From Bacillus sp. 123MFChir2 (GTDB lineage: Bacteria; Bacillota; Bacilli; Bacillales; Bacillaceae_G), in contig NZ_KB910963.1 in NCBI RefSeq assembly GCF_000383235.1, positions 1 through 41,079 of the forward strand: 41,079 nt of DNA. The letters are read 5' to 3'. Both the position numbers and the translations under genes were made by a program. The notes beneath the pieces were generated by a model. The model searched no databases. It saw nothing but the letters and a program-made list of their open reading frames with translations, and was not told the origin of the DNA. Below are positions 25,377-34,028 of the stretch, in pieces; within the stretch, counting starts at the first letter, position 1, and each line of letters opens with the position of its first letter.

Positions 25377-25579
25377 TATATAAATACAAATTGAAAAAAT
25401 GACATAAAAACCACCTTTTTTAGGGAAGGAGACCAGAGAAACTGGCCGTGCGTAGAAACGGTCAGGGACTTTTTCTGCCACGTGCAAAGTTTAAAACAAA
25501 GGTAGAAAGCAAGTAGCGGCCATGTTTTGTTCTGCATATCAGCGACTTATATGTTAAAAAATCAACTTGTATTTATATA
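25377..25579 (+). repeat. R1 repeat copy g (bcr1-like), with terminal inverted repeats
   Basis: The best-preserved copy. Its outer ends TATAAATACAAATTGA and TCAACTTGTATTTATA are inverted repeats, enclosing all R1 blocks. This gives a unit of about 200 bp with the ends of a non-autonomous transposable element. Confidence 0.85.
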
Positions 25580-25582
25580 ATA

Positions 25583-25614
25583 GAGGCAAGCTATCCTTTG
25601 GTGTAGTTTGCCTC
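25583..25614. terminator. Hairpin between R1 copy g and nupC
   Basis: GAGGCAAGCTA pairs with TAGTTTGCCTC (one G-T) around a 10-nt loop. Weak T-tract on the plus strand. Confidence 0.5.
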
Positions 25615-25630
25615 TGTTTGTATGTAAAAG

Positions 25631-25666
25631 AGATGGCTTCCTACTTTTGGGAATAGGAAGCCGTCT
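25631..25666 (-). terminator. Terminator of nupC
   Basis: AGATGGCTTCCTA pairs with TAGGAAGCCGTCT just behind the nupC stop, followed on the minus strand by CTTTT. Confidence 0.75.
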
Positions 25667-25672
25667 GTATAG

Positions 25673-26869
25673 TTAAATGAATAATCCCGCAATTGTCGCA
25701 GATAAAATAGAAGCTAATGTGGAAGCGCAAAGGAGTTTCCAACCAAAGCGTGATACAACGCTCCCTTGTTTTTCAGATAGAGCACGAATTGTACCAACGA
25801 TTGCGCCGATTTGGCTAATGCTTGCAAAGCTAATTAAGAATACTGTCACAATCCCAACTGTGCGCGGGGATAATGTTGTCATGATTTTCTTTAAATCTAA
25901 AATCGCAACGAATTCGTTTAATGCAATCTTTGTTCCCATAATACCACCAGCAGAAATAACATCATGTGCTGGAATTCCCATTAAGAAAGCAAATGGTGAA
26001 AGAATGTAGCCGAAGATTTGTTGTAATGTAATTCTATGACCAATTGCACCTGAAGCAGAAGAAATTACGAAGTTTACAACTTCCATGACACCGATAAAAG
26101 CAATCATTAATGCTGCAACAATTCCAGCTACTTTTAAACCGTCTAATGCACCGTTAATCATTGCATCGATTAAGCTGTTGCCAAACATATTTTTATCGAA
26201 CTTTTGGAGCTTTTCATCCTCTTGTGCTGTATCAACTGGTGTTAATAATGAACAAACGATAAGACTAGAGAATAAGTTTAGCGGCAAGGCTACTAATACG
26301 TATTTTGTATCTAACATCATCACATAAGATGCTGTGACAGAAGCTGATACAGAACTCATTGCCGAACAGCAAATGATAAACATACGGTTTGCATTAAAAT
26401 GCTGCAGGTCATTTTTAATAACAAGTAAAGCTTCACTTGATCCAAAGAAGACCGAGTTTACAGCGTGGAACGATTCCACACGCGGCAAACCTGTAATCTT
26501 TGAAATCGCACCGCCGAAAGCGCGAACGATAAAAGGTAAAATGCCGAGATAACTAAAAATAGAAAGTAGTGCAGAGAAAAAGACGATAATTAATAATACA
26601 TTAAAGAAAAAGACAAAATCTTTATGAATGCCGTTAAATAAGAAATCCACGCCTGTCGTACCAAGTTTAATTAATCTATTGAAGACTTGACCGATAAAAA
26701 CGATGATTTGCTGACCAGCCTTTGTTCCAAATACAAACCAACCAATTAAAATTTGGAAAACAAGCATAATAATAATAGCGCGGAAATTCACTTTTGCTCT
26801 GTTGGTAGAGAAAGCGAAACAAATTCCTAATACGGCAAGGATGCCGATAATACTCATTACATAGTGCAC
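25673..26869 (-). CDS. nupC: Concentrative nucleoside transporter (CNT/NupC family)
   Basis: A 398-aa polytopic membrane protein with about ten hydrophobic segments. CNT hallmarks are visible: FFGSSEALLVIKN, the pore region MGIPAHDVISAGGIMGTKIALNEFVA and a C-terminal SFASISQIGAIVGTI. It imports nucleosides by ion symport. The GTG start is backed by AAAGGAG eight bases upstream; an ATG four codons later is too far. Expression is governed by the purine riboswitch and terminator in front of it, which fits purine nucleoside uptake. Confidence 0.93.
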   Translation of the reverse strand: MHYVMSIIGILAVLGICFAFSTNRAKVNFRAIIIMLVFQILIGWFVFGTKAGQQIIVFIGQVFNRLIKLGTTGVDFLFNGIHKDFVFFFNVLLIIVFFSALLSIFSYLGILPFIVRAFGGAISKITGLPRVESFHAVNSVFFGSSEALLVIKNDLQHFNANRMFIICCSAMSSVSASVTASYVMMLDTKYVLVALPLNLFSSLIVCSLLTPVDTAQEDEKLQKFDKNMFGNSLIDAMINGALDGLKVAGIVAALMIAFIGVMEVVNFVISSASGAIGHRITLQQIFGYILSPFAFLMGIPAHDVISAGGIMGTKIALNEFVAILDLKKIMTTLSPRTVGIVTVFLISFASISQIGAIVGTIRALSEKQGSVVSRFGWKLLCASTLASILSATIAGLFI

Positions 26870-26965
26870 AAAATTTGCTCCTTTCAGATGCTGTTAAGTA
26901 AATAGAGGTGGTACCCTCAAAGATTTTAAGTCATACGTATGATGTCTGACCTTTAAAATAAAAAT

Positions 26966-27027
26966 AAAAAAAGACCCATAAAGATCGGCTTCCTTCTATG
27001 CGAGAAAGCTAATCAATATGAGTCTTT
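26966..27027 (-). terminator. Riboswitch expression-platform terminator
   Basis: On the minus strand AAAGACTCATA pairs with TTATGGGTCTTT (G-T pairs) and a T-run follows. It lies directly behind the purine aptamer and before nupC, so ligand binding should favour it. Confidence 0.8.
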
Positions 27028-27060
27028 ATATATACAAAAAAAGCTAATATTCATTAGTTT

Positions 27061-27130
27061 CCCCCATAGTCCAGCAATTTCCGGTTGCCAGGTAGAGACT
27101 CTCGATCCATATCATCAAGTATATATGAGG
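27061..27130 (-). ncRNA. Purine riboswitch aptamer (guanine type)
   Basis: On the minus strand the purine-aptamer core is clear: CCTCATATA (P1 side), GATATGG, GTCTCTACC, a P3 hairpin, then GGACTATGGGGG. The J3/1 position that sets specificity is C (GACTATG), as in guanine-sensing aptamers, not U as in adenine ones. It precedes a terminator and nupC. Repression of nucleoside uptake by guanine or hypoxanthine is inferred from the family. Confidence 0.93.
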
Positions 27131-27157
27131 TAACACCATCCGTATGCAATTAGTAGT

Positions 27158-27187
27158 AGCGTATCATTTATAAAGAATTGTCGTCAA
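27158..27187 (-). promoter_or_regulatory. Putative promoter of the riboswitch-nupC transcript
   Basis: On the minus strand TTGACG, an 18-nt spacer and TACGCT, placed just upstream of the aptamer. The -10 is weak. Confidence 0.45.
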
Positions 27188-27269
27188 TAGATTTTTTCTT
27201 CCAATGGCTAAAGAGCGAGGGAATATGGTAAAATGTAACGCAGTGTTATGAAAAAAGAGAGGTCGAAAA

Positions 27270-28646
27270 ATGGTTAACATAATGACGCCACCAGTTGAAA
27301 AAAACGAGTTTATAGATGTAGTATTTGAAGATTTAACACATGACGGTGCCGGTGTTGCGAAAGTAGAAGGCTATCCTATTTTTGTCAAAAACGGATTACC
27401 AGGTGAAGAAGCGCAAATTAAAATTATTAAAGTGAAAAAGAATTTTGCCTTTGGTCGTTTAATGAAGATTCGTAAAGAAAGTCCATATCGTAAAGACGCA
27501 GAATGTCCAGTATATAACCATTGCGGAGGTTGTCAGCTGCAGCATTTAACATATGAAGGACAACTACAAGCAAAAGAAAAACAAGTGCAGGGCGTAATGC
27601 AGCGCATTGGCGGACTACATGATGTGTCGGTTCATCCTGTCCTTGGTATGGAAAATCCATGGGTATATCGAAACAAAGCGCAAGTACCAATTGGCGAACG
27701 TGAAGGCGGACTTGTCGCTGGTTTTTATCGCCAAGGAACGCATGACATCATTAACATGGAAACATGCTTAATCCAAGCAGAAGAAAACGATACATTAATT
27801 CAAGAAGTAAAACGCATTTGTGAAAAGCACGGCATAACAGCGTACAACGAAGAACGCCACAAAGGCACACTTCGTCACGTTATGGCTCGCTACGGACAAG
27901 TCACAGGGGAAATCATGCTAGTCTTTATTACACGTACGGCAGAACTTCCAAACAAACAGGCAATCATCGAAGAAATTACAGCGAAGTTCCCAAGCGTAAA
28001 ATCGATCGTCCAAAACGTTAACAACAAACGGACAAACGTCATTTTCGGCAACGCAACAACAGTCCTATACGGATCAGAATATATTTATGACTTTATTGGT
28101 GATATTAAATTTGCCATTTCAGCACGTTCTTTCTATCAAGTAAACCCGGCGCAAACGAAAGTGCTCTATGACAAAGCACTAGAGTACGCAAAACTAGATG
28201 GAAACGAAACGGTCATCGACGCCTATTGCGGCATCGGAACAATCTCTTTATTCCTAGCGCAAAAAGCAAAAAAAGTATACGGCGTTGAAATCGTCCCAGA
28301 AGCAATCGAAGACGCAAACCGAAACGCAGAATTAAACAACATGACAAACGTCGAATTCGGCGTAGGAGAAGCGGAAGTAGTCATCCCAAACTGGTACAAA
28401 CAAGGTATCATTGCCGACACGATTGTAGTGGACCCGCCTCGTAAAGGCTGCGATGAAGCACTATTAAACACAATCATCGACATGAAGCCAAAACGTGTTG
28501 TGTATGTATCATGTAACCCGGCGACACTTGCTCGTGATTTGAAGGTGCTTGAAGAAGGTGGATATAAGACGCAGGAGGTTCAGCCTGTGGATATGTTCCC
28601 GCATACTACGCATGTGGAGTGTGTGGCTTGGCTTAAGTTGGTATAA
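27270..28646 (+). CDS. rlmCD: 23S rRNA (uracil-5-)-methyltransferase RlmCD
   Basis: A 458-aa SAM-dependent RNA m5U methyltransferase. Order: TRAM domain (about 8-66), the 4Fe-4S cysteines of [23 protein letters not shown], the SAM motif [22 protein letters not shown] and the nucleophilic cysteine of [11 protein letters not shown]. In Bacillus one such enzyme methylates both U747 and U1939 of 23S rRNA (RlmCD). AGAGAGGTC precedes the ATG. The last third uses visibly more C-ending codons than the first third. Confidence 0.92.
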   Translation: MVNIMTPPVEKNEFIDVVFEDLTHDGAGVAKVEGYPIFVKNGLPGEEAQIKIIKVKKNFAFGRLMKIRKESPYRKDAECPVYNHCGGCQLQHLTYEGQLQAKEKQVQGVMQRIGGLHDVSVHPVLGMENPWVYRNKAQVPIGEREGGLVAGFYRQGTHDIINMETCLIQAEENDTLIQEVKRICEKHGITAYNEERHKGTLRHVMARYGQVTGEIMLVFITRTAELPNKQAIIEEITAKFPSVKSIVQNVNNKRTNVIFGNATTVLYGSEYIYDFIGDIKFAISARSFYQVNPAQTKVLYDKALEYAKLDGNETVIDAYCGIGTISLFLAQKAKKVYGVEIVPEAIEDANRNAELNNMTNVEFGVGEAEVVIPNWYKQGIIADTIVVDPPRKGCDEALLNTIIDMKPKRVVYVSCNPATLARDLKVLEEGGYKTQEVQPVDMFPHTTHVECVAWLKLV

Positions 28647-28692
28647 TAAAAGAGCAGTTGATGTAGAAAAAATCTATACCATCTGCTTTTTT
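28647..28692 (+). terminator. Terminator of rlmCD
   Basis: GCAG...GTAGA and TCTA...CTGC arms pair imperfectly around A-rich sequence; TTTTTTG follows. Confidence 0.7.
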
Positions 28693-28772
28693 GTTTATAA
28701 AATACCATTCAAGGCTGATTTTAGTTAAAATAAACATTGCCGATTTTCACAACGAGAGGATTTGAGTTTGAA

Positions 28773-29762
28773 ATGATAGATAATTTTTGGCGTGATTTAC
28801 CACGACCATTTTTTGTACTTGCACCAATGGAAGATGTGACAGATGTTGTTTTTCGTCACGTAGTAAGTGAAGCTGGTCGACCGGATGTATTTTTCACAGA
28901 GTTTACAAACTCGGATAGCTATTGTCATCCAGAGGGTATAAAAAGTGTGCGTGGCCGTTTGGTTTTTACAGAAGATGAACAGCCACTGGTGGCACATATT
29001 TGGGGGGACAATCCCGAATATTTCCGTCAAATGAGTATAGGCATGGCAGAGCTAGGATTTAAAGGTATCGATATTAATATGGGCTGCCCTGTACCGAATG
29101 TGGCATCGAGAGGGAAAGGTAGTGGCCTTATTCTGCGTCCAGACGTTGCGGCAGAACTTATTCAAGCAGCAAAAGCGGGTGGACTACCTGTCAGTGTGAA
29201 AACACGACTTGGCTTTAAAGAGTTAAATGAGTGGGAGGATTGGTTAACGCATATTTTAAAACAGGATATTGCGAACCTTTCTATTCATTTACGTACAAGA
29301 GAGGAAATGAGCCAAGTAGATGCACATTGGGAGCTAATTCCGGAGATCAAAAAATTACGTGATCGCACTGCACCAAATACGCTACTAACAATCAATGGAG
29401 ACATCCCTGATCGTCAAACTGGAATGGAACTTGCTGAAAAGTACGGTATTGATGGCGTTATGATCGGACGAGGTATCTTTAAAAATCCGTTTGCTTTTGA
29501 AAAAGAGCCGAGAGAGCATAGCAGTAAAGAACACCTTGACCTTTTAAGACTACAGCTTGATCTTCAAGATCAATATGCGGAAGTACTGCCACGTTCAATC
29601 ACAGGGCTTCATCGCTTTTTCAAAATTTATGTTAAAGGATTCCATGGAGCTGCTGAATTAAGAAATCAATTGATGAACACGAAATCAACAGATGAAGTGC
29701 GTGCATTGCTTGATAAGTTTGAAGAGAGTGTTGATGAGGCTGGGGATAGTGAAACAGTGTAA
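28773..29762 (+). CDS. tRNA-dihydrouridine synthase
   Basis: About 329 aa of FMN-dependent TIM-barrel Dus. Motifs: [17 protein letters not shown] at the N-terminus, [22 protein letters not shown] with the catalytic cysteine, [21 protein letters not shown] (position of the usual HxR) and [13 protein letters not shown]. It reduces uridine in tRNA. The ATG at residue 13 of the longer frame is chosen because the upstream start is TTG without a ribosome site; GAGAGG is 12 bases ahead, slightly far. It follows rlmCD, separated by a terminator. Confidence 0.9.
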   Translation: MIDNFWRDLPRPFFVLAPMEDVTDVVFRHVVSEAGRPDVFFTEFTNSDSYCHPEGIKSVRGRLVFTEDEQPLVAHIWGDNPEYFRQMSIGMAELGFKGIDINMGCPVPNVASRGKGSGLILRPDVAAELIQAAKAGGLPVSVKTRLGFKELNEWEDWLTHILKQDIANLSIHLRTREEMSQVDAHWELIPEIKKLRDRTAPNTLLTINGDIPDRQTGMELAEKYGIDGVMIGRGIFKNPFAFEKEPREHSSKEHLDLLRLQLDLQDQYAEVLPRSITGLHRFFKIYVKGFHGAAELRNQLMNTKSTDEVRALLDKFEESVDEAGDSETV

Positions 29763-29853
29763 CCCTTAAAGAGTTAGATGGGAAATGAATTGCATCAATG
29801 TATGTGTAGTGTGTGATTTGGTTGAGTTTAAAATAAGCGTAAAGCTGAAAAAG

Positions 29854-29890
29854 AACAGTGTATTTGAGAAATCAAAGCACTGTTTTTTCT
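29854..29890 (+). terminator. Terminator of the dus gene
   Basis: AACAGTG pairs with CACTGTT around a loop holding a small TGA/TCA stem; TTTTTTCTTTT follows. The other bases between dus and the next gene (up to 30084) hold nothing else I can support. Confidence 0.75.
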
Positions 29891-30084
29891 TTTAGTTAAT
29901 GTTACGAGGGAAATCTTTTTATAGGCATACAACAAACACGTAAGCGATCCATAGATACAATGATGGAGAAAAGGTCGGATAAGACTATAAAACCTACCTC
30001 TAAAATGTTAAAGTATTAATTTAACGACATTAATTTATACATGCTAAAAGCATTACTATATTTAACATTCCAGGAGGACTAACA

Positions 30085-30615
30085 ATGGCAATGAGCAACA
30101 ACGATATATTAAAAAGAGTAAGATATGCTATGGATATAAAAGATATAGATATGGTGGAAATCTTTAAACTTGGTGGCATGGAAGTAACAAAAGAAGAAGT
30201 AGTTGATATGCTTACAAAAGTAAAGAAAAGTCCACAACATGAAGCTGAAAATGCTGATGTAGTCGAAGATGATTACGTATTAACATGCGATATGATGATG
30301 TTAGAGTCATTTTTAAATGGATTTATTACTTTAAAAAGAGGAAAGCAAGATCCGAAACCAGGGCAACCAGCTGGACAGGCGATGCCTTTACAGAGTAATG
30401 AGAGTGCTAATAACCTTCTTCTAAAGAAAATGAAAATAGCACTTTCATTAACGAGTGAAGATGTACTTGATATATTAGACAGCGTAGGAGTTAAGGTGAC
30501 AAAAGGAGAGTTAGGCGCTCTATTAAGAAAGAAAGGCCATAAGAATTACAAAGAGTGCGGCGATAGATACGCAAGGAATTTCGTAAAGGGATTAGCTGTA
30601 AAGTATAGAGGTTAA
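30085..30615 (+). CDS. DUF1456 family protein (YehS-like)
   Basis: A 176-aa protein made of two copies of a short helical module: MSNNDILKRVRYAMDIKDID and LLLKKMKIALSLTSEDVLDI begin each repeat, with LDSVGVKVTKGELGALLRKKGHKNYKECGDR in the second. The same two-repeat layout and C-terminal HKNxxECGDRxxRNFxxGL are found in E. coli YehS. Function unknown. AGGAGG lies seven bases before the ATG. It is monocistronic. Confidence 0.88.
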   Translation: MAMSNNDILKRVRYAMDIKDIDMVEIFKLGGMEVTKEEVVDMLTKVKKSPQHEAENADVVEDDYVLTCDMMMLESFLNGFITLKRGKQDPKPGQPAGQAMPLQSNESANNLLLKKMKIALSLTSEDVLDILDSVGVKVTKGELGALLRKKGHKNYKECGDRYARNFVKGLAVKYRG

Positions 30616-30664
30616 GGAATAAGCGTTGTAACATTTATGTTGAAGCAGTAAATGATATAATAGA

Positions 30665-30700
30665 TAGAGTAGGATGTTTTGTAGCCTACTCTTTTTTATT
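30665..30700 (+). terminator. Terminator of the DUF1456 gene
   Basis: AGTAGG pairs with CCTACT around ATGTTTTGTAG; a T-run follows. Confidence 0.75.
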
Positions 30701-30737
30701 TATAAAATAATTATGAACAAATACGCTAGGTGATGAA

Positions 30738-31445
30738 ATGATACATGCATATTTAGGTGAGACAATTAATTTTCATATAACTTATAAGAAGAAAAAATCA
30801 GTACGTCTTTATGTAGATTCTTACGGGAATGTGGAAGTGCAAGCTCCGAAAGGGACACCTGTGGAATACATAATCCAATTGTTAGAGGAAAAGTGGGATT
30901 GGATCCAGAAAACACGTAAGGAAATGCAGGAGAGAATGCTTGGCCCTCAGGAAAAGGCTTATGATCAAGGAGAGGGATTTCTGTATTTAGGAAGCACGTA
31001 TCCGATACAGATTTCTCAAGATGCAAGTATTGAGCAAGACAATGCAGTTTTTGAAGGAGATAAGCTACATATTTATGTGAAAGAGCTAAAGGATGAGAAA
31101 ATCCAGCAAGCTTTAAAAAGATTTTACTATAAGCAGTGCAAGGCATTAGTAGAGAAGAGTATTAAAGCGCATCAAAGTAACTTTAAAACAAAACCGCGTT
31201 CCATTCGTATTTCAGATAGTAATCGTACATGGGGTACTTGTGATTCAAATCTACAGCTAACGTTTAATTGGAAGCTAGCAATGGCACCGCCAAGGGTAAT
31301 TGATTATGTAGTTGTTCATGAAATGTGTCATATGGTTCATTTAAATCATGATCGATCTTTTTGGCGTCTTGTTGGGAAGATAATGCCTGATTATAAGGAA
31401 ATGGAGAACTGGTTAGCATTATCAAGTTGGAAAATGACTGTTTAG
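30738..31445 (+). CDS. YgjP-type zinc metallopeptidase-like protein (DUF45)
   Basis: A 235-aa protein of the YgjP/SprT-related M48-like group. The zinc motif HEMCHMVHLNHDRSFW (HExxH plus a downstream histidine) sits near residue 194, preceded by the family block WGTCDSNLQLTFNWKLAMAP. The N-terminal half (RLYVDSYGNVEVQAPKGTP...) is also typical. Substrate unknown. AGGTGATGA lies before the ATG. It ends 50 bases before the MarR gene and may be co-transcribed with it only by read-through. Confidence 0.88.
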   Translation: MIHAYLGETINFHITYKKKKSVRLYVDSYGNVEVQAPKGTPVEYIIQLLEEKWDWIQKTRKEMQERMLGPQEKAYDQGEGFLYLGSTYPIQISQDASIEQDNAVFEGDKLHIYVKELKDEKIQQALKRFYYKQCKALVEKSIKAHQSNFKTKPRSIRISDSNRTWGTCDSNLQLTFNWKLAMAPPRVIDYVVVHEMCHMVHLNHDRSFWRLVGKIMPDYKEMENWLALSSWKMTV

Positions 31446-31464
31446 CATGTTATGTTATTATCAT

Positions 31465-31486
31465 TTTAAACAATATAATGTCTAAG
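31465..31486. promoter_or_regulatory. Candidate MarR operator at the marR promoter
   Basis: TTTAAACA, six bases, TGTCTAAG: an imperfect palindrome sharing the TTTARACA-N6-TGTCTAA pattern with the operator before the ABC genes. A TATAAT -10 (31474-31479) lies inside, so binding would block its own gene. Confidence 0.65.
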
Positions 31487-31498
31487 AAGAAAGGAAAT

Positions 31499-32062
31499 AT
31501 GATGGACACTTATAGAGAGCTATTTTTAATGCAGCAAACTTATGGAACACTTTTTTCTCTTGCAAATAAGCTTCAGGTACAAGGCGATAAATACTATGAC
31601 AAATTAACATCACGACAGTATATGACAATGATCGCAATAGCTCATTTGCCGGAAGATGAAACAACAATCAACAATATTGCTAAAAAGTTAGGTACCACGA
31701 AACAGAGTGTGAAACAGCTGATAACGATTATAGAAAATAAAGGATATGTTACGACTGTGCCAAGTCAAAAGGATAAACGGGCTGTTAATGTTAAAATTAC
31801 GGAAGCTGGAAAACAAGTAGCAGTGGAATGTGCTGAAGGTGGAATTAACTTTTTTCTAGATCTTTTTGAAGATTTCACAACTGAAGAAATGGAAATATTG
31901 TGGAGGTTATTGAAGAGGCTGTATTCCTTTGACGGTGAGGAGCAAGATGGCTTTGAAGAAGAAGTTGAATTAGAAATGAATGAAGATGTGAAGGACGTAG
32001 AGGCGAGACTATTAAAGGAATTTGAAAGACGAAGAAGCCATTCTAGAAATGAGAAAAGATAG
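31499..32062 (+). CDS. MarR-family transcriptional regulator
   Basis: About 187 aa. A winged helix-turn-helix occupies about 45-110: QYMTMIAIAHLPEDETTINNIAKKLGTTKQSVKQLITIIENKGYV, then the wing with SQKDKRAVNVKITEAGKQ (the DxR motif DKRA). The C-terminus is acidic then basic, longer than average. AAGAAAGG stands before two adjacent ATGs; the second (31502) has the better spacing. Matching operators at its own promoter and at that of the downstream ABC exporter indicate it represses both. Confidence 0.9.
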   Translation: MMDTYRELFLMQQTYGTLFSLANKLQVQGDKYYDKLTSRQYMTMIAIAHLPEDETTINNIAKKLGTTKQSVKQLITIIENKGYVTTVPSQKDKRAVNVKITEAGKQVAVECAEGGINFFLDLFEDFTTEEMEILWRLLKRLYSFDGEEQDGFEEEVELEMNEDVKDVEARLLKEFERRRSHSRNEKR

Positions 32063-32083
32063 AAATATAGTAAAGAAACGAAG

Positions 32084-32112
32084 AAGTCATAATTAAGTTT
32101 ATGACTTTTTAA
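32084..32112 (+). terminator. Terminator of the marR gene
   Basis: AAGTCATAA pairs with TTTATGACTT around TTAAG; T-run follows. Confidence 0.8.
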
Positions 32113-32251
32113 TTTTGTTAAATTTAAGTGCGTTTTGATTTTCCTACATGTAACTCCTGCTATTTGCTGGTGGTAATGCTCCCTCCTAAAACGAGTCGGC
32201 TGTTGGTTTTCCAATTGGTATTTATAATAGGTGACGGCATCCAGGTTAAAA

Positions 32252-32318
32252 TAGACAGTATATTGACCAATTGAAATTATTGTGATATTGTTCATTTAGA
32301 CATTATATTGTCTAAATG
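32252..32318 (+). promoter_or_regulatory. Promoter and MarR operators of the ABC exporter operon
   Basis: TTGACC (32263-32268), 17-nt spacer and TATTGT (32286-32291) form a sigma-A promoter. Just after the -10, CATTTAGACA, six bases, TGTCTAAATG (32293-32318) is a perfect 10-bp-arm palindrome. A second, decayed copy (TAGACA, six bases, TGACCA; 32252-32269) overlaps the -35. Same motif as in front of the marR gene. Confidence 0.75.
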
Positions 32319-32332
32319 AGAGGGATGAAAAA

Positions 32333-33271
32333 ATGAACAGTATTGTTACGGTCGAAAAACTAGAAAAAAATTATCATGAAAAAAAAGCTGTTGATGGAAT
32401 CAATTTTGTAGTTAATAAGGGGGAAATCCTTGGATTATTAGGTCCGAATGGGGCAGGGAAAAGTACAACTATAAATATTTTGGCTACTGTATTAGCAGCT
32501 GATAATGGCGAAATAACGATTTTGGGGCATGATTTAAGAAAAGATGTAAAACCGATAAAACAGGGGATTGGAATTGTTCCTCAGGATTTAGCAATTTATG
32601 AAGAAATTTCTGCCGAGAAAAATGTACGTTTTTTTGCAAGTCTTTATAAAGTAAAAGGAAAACAACTAGAGAGTATGGTCAAGGAGGCTTTGGAACTAGT
32701 AGGGCTTTATGAAAAAAAAGACGATAAGCCCAAGACCTTTTCAGGCGGTATGAAACGACGATTAAATATTGCTTGTGCAATTGCCCATCAGCCACAACTT
32801 ATTATCATGGATGAGCCGACAGTGGGTATTGATCCTCAATCAAGAAATCATATTTTAGAATCAATTAAAACATTGAAAAATAGAGGCGCAACGGTTATCT
32901 ATTCCACACACTACATGGAAGAAGTGGAAGCAATTTGTGATCGAATTATTATTATGAACGAGGGAAAGATTATTGCAGAGGGGACAAAAGAAGAATTAAA
33001 CCAACAAGTGAGTGATGAAATTACTTATTATTTTTGTGTTAAAGATTTAAATAGATTAAATGAACAGCAGTTGTATGAAATGAATGGGATAACGAAGGTT
33101 AAATTACTTGAGAATATGCTTGAGATAACTGCTGGGAAATCCAATGATAATCTAAATGGCATTATATCTTTAATGTTAGCGAGTGGTTGTGAAATTGAAA
33201 GCATGAGCAGTAAAGAGGCATCTTTAGAAACTACTTTTTTAGAATTGACAGGAAGAAGTTTAAGGGATTAG
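32333..33271 (+). CDS. ABC exporter ATP-binding protein (DrrA/CcmA type)
   Basis: A 312-aa ATPase: Walker A GLLGPNGAGKST (about 38-49), Q-loop VPQDLAIYEE, signature FSGGMKRRLN, Walker B LIIMDEPTVGID and the H-loop STHYMEE, followed by a C-terminal domain of the DUF4162 type. It energises the two ABC-2 permeases encoded behind it; drug or peptide export is typical of the family. GAGAGGGA precedes the ATG. Confidence 0.93.
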   Translation: MNSIVTVEKLEKNYHEKKAVDGINFVVNKGEILGLLGPNGAGKSTTINILATVLAADNGEITILGHDLRKDVKPIKQGIGIVPQDLAIYEEISAEKNVRFFASLYKVKGKQLESMVKEALELVGLYEKKDDKPKTFSGGMKRRLNIACAIAHQPQLIIMDEPTVGIDPQSRNHILESIKTLKNRGATVIYSTHYMEEVEAICDRIIIMNEGKIIAEGTKEELNQQVSDEITYYFCVKDLNRLNEQQLYEMNGITKVKLLENMLEITAGKSNDNLNGIISLMLASGCEIESMSSKEASLETTFLELTGRSLRD

Positions 33272-33284
33272 GGGGGATACATAG

Positions 33285-34028
33285 ATGAACTTTATAAAAA
33301 TAATAAAATTTGATTTTATGAATATCCTTAGAAATCCAGCATTGCTAATTACCAATACGATATTCCCATTTATACTCATAGGAGTTATGGGGTTCGCAGC
33401 AAAAGGTGGCTATGGTTCAGGGCCGATAAGTTCCTATGATTATTACGGAGTCACGATGATGATTTTTACCGCATTATTGATTGCCATGACAGCTACGAAT
33501 ACGTTTATGGAAGAAAAGGTTAAGATGGGGAATACCCGCATTACATATGCACCAGTTTCTAAAACAGAAATATATTTATCCAAATTAATCTCTACTTACA
33601 TGTTAGGCACTATTTCATACAGTGTCATATTGTTTGTAGGTCAATATCTCCTTCACATTAATTTTGGGCAGGGAAACCTTCTATACATCATGCTGTTAAT
33701 GAATATGCTAACACTATTTGGCTGTTCTCTCGGCACAATGTTCTGTAGTATTTTCAAAAATGAAGGAGTTGCAAATTCAGTCATGCAAATTCCAATATTA
33801 GTGTTTGTCTTTTTTGGTGGCAGCTTTTTCCCTATAGCAAGTCTCGGGAAAATCATAGAGAAAATATCCTATATATCGCCAATAAAGTGGGTTACAGAAT
33901 GTGCCTTTAAGGTTATTTATGACCATGACTTCAGCACGTATATACCTACTCTTTCCTTTTTGCTGTTTGCTTCGATCGTTTGCATGATAGTATGTCAAAT
34001 AACTTTTAAGCCGGAGGAGTATGTATGA
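33285..34028 (+). CDS. ABC-2 type permease, subunit 1
   Basis: A 247-aa membrane protein with six hydrophobic segments in the ABC-2 arrangement: a first helix after MNFIKIIKFDFMNILRNPAL, a cytoplasmic loop with MEEKVKMGNTRITYAPVSKTEIYLSKL, and the conserved PILVFVFFGGSFFPIASL near the end. A GGGG-rich ribosome site lies 13 nt behind the ATPase stop. It should pair with the next permease to form the channel. Confidence 0.88.
   Translation: MNFIKIIKFDFMNILRNPALLITNTIFPFILIGVMGFAAKGGYGSGPISSYDYYGVTMMIFTALLIAMTATNTFMEEKVKMGNTRITYAPVSKTEIYLSKLISTYMLGTISYSVILFVGQYLLHINFGQGNLLYIMLLMNMLTLFGCSLGTMFCSIFKNEGVANSVMQIPILVFVFFGGSFFPIASLGKIIEKISYISPIKWVTECAFKVIYDHDFSTYIPTLSFLLFASIVCMIVCQITFKPEEYV

Noticed and set aside
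25677-26552. Several plus-strand frames opposite nupC
   Set aside because: They mirror the transporter's codons and have no ribosome sites.
26905-26918. GGTGGTACC resembling a T-box sequence
   Set aside because: It is on the strand opposite to nupC, lacks the other T-box elements and has no downstream amino-acid gene; it is a short chance palindrome.
27980-27986. Short spaced repeats considered as CRISPR units in the R1/R2 regions
   Set aside because: R1 and R2 copies are long, dispersed and lack regular unique spacers; no cas gene is present.
28223-28483. C-richer third codon positions in the last third of rlmCD, considered as a recombined segment
   Set aside because: The reading frame and motifs are continuous and the shift was judged only by eye; without codon statistics and an alignment it is not a claim.
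31765-32295. A 176-codon minus-strand frame opposite the marR gene, its terminator and the exporter promoter
   Set aside because: Most of it is the antisense of the marR gene. The part before the exporter promoter (near VTYYKYQLENQQPTRFRREH) has some protein-like look, but it spans a terminator and operators and has no ribosome site.
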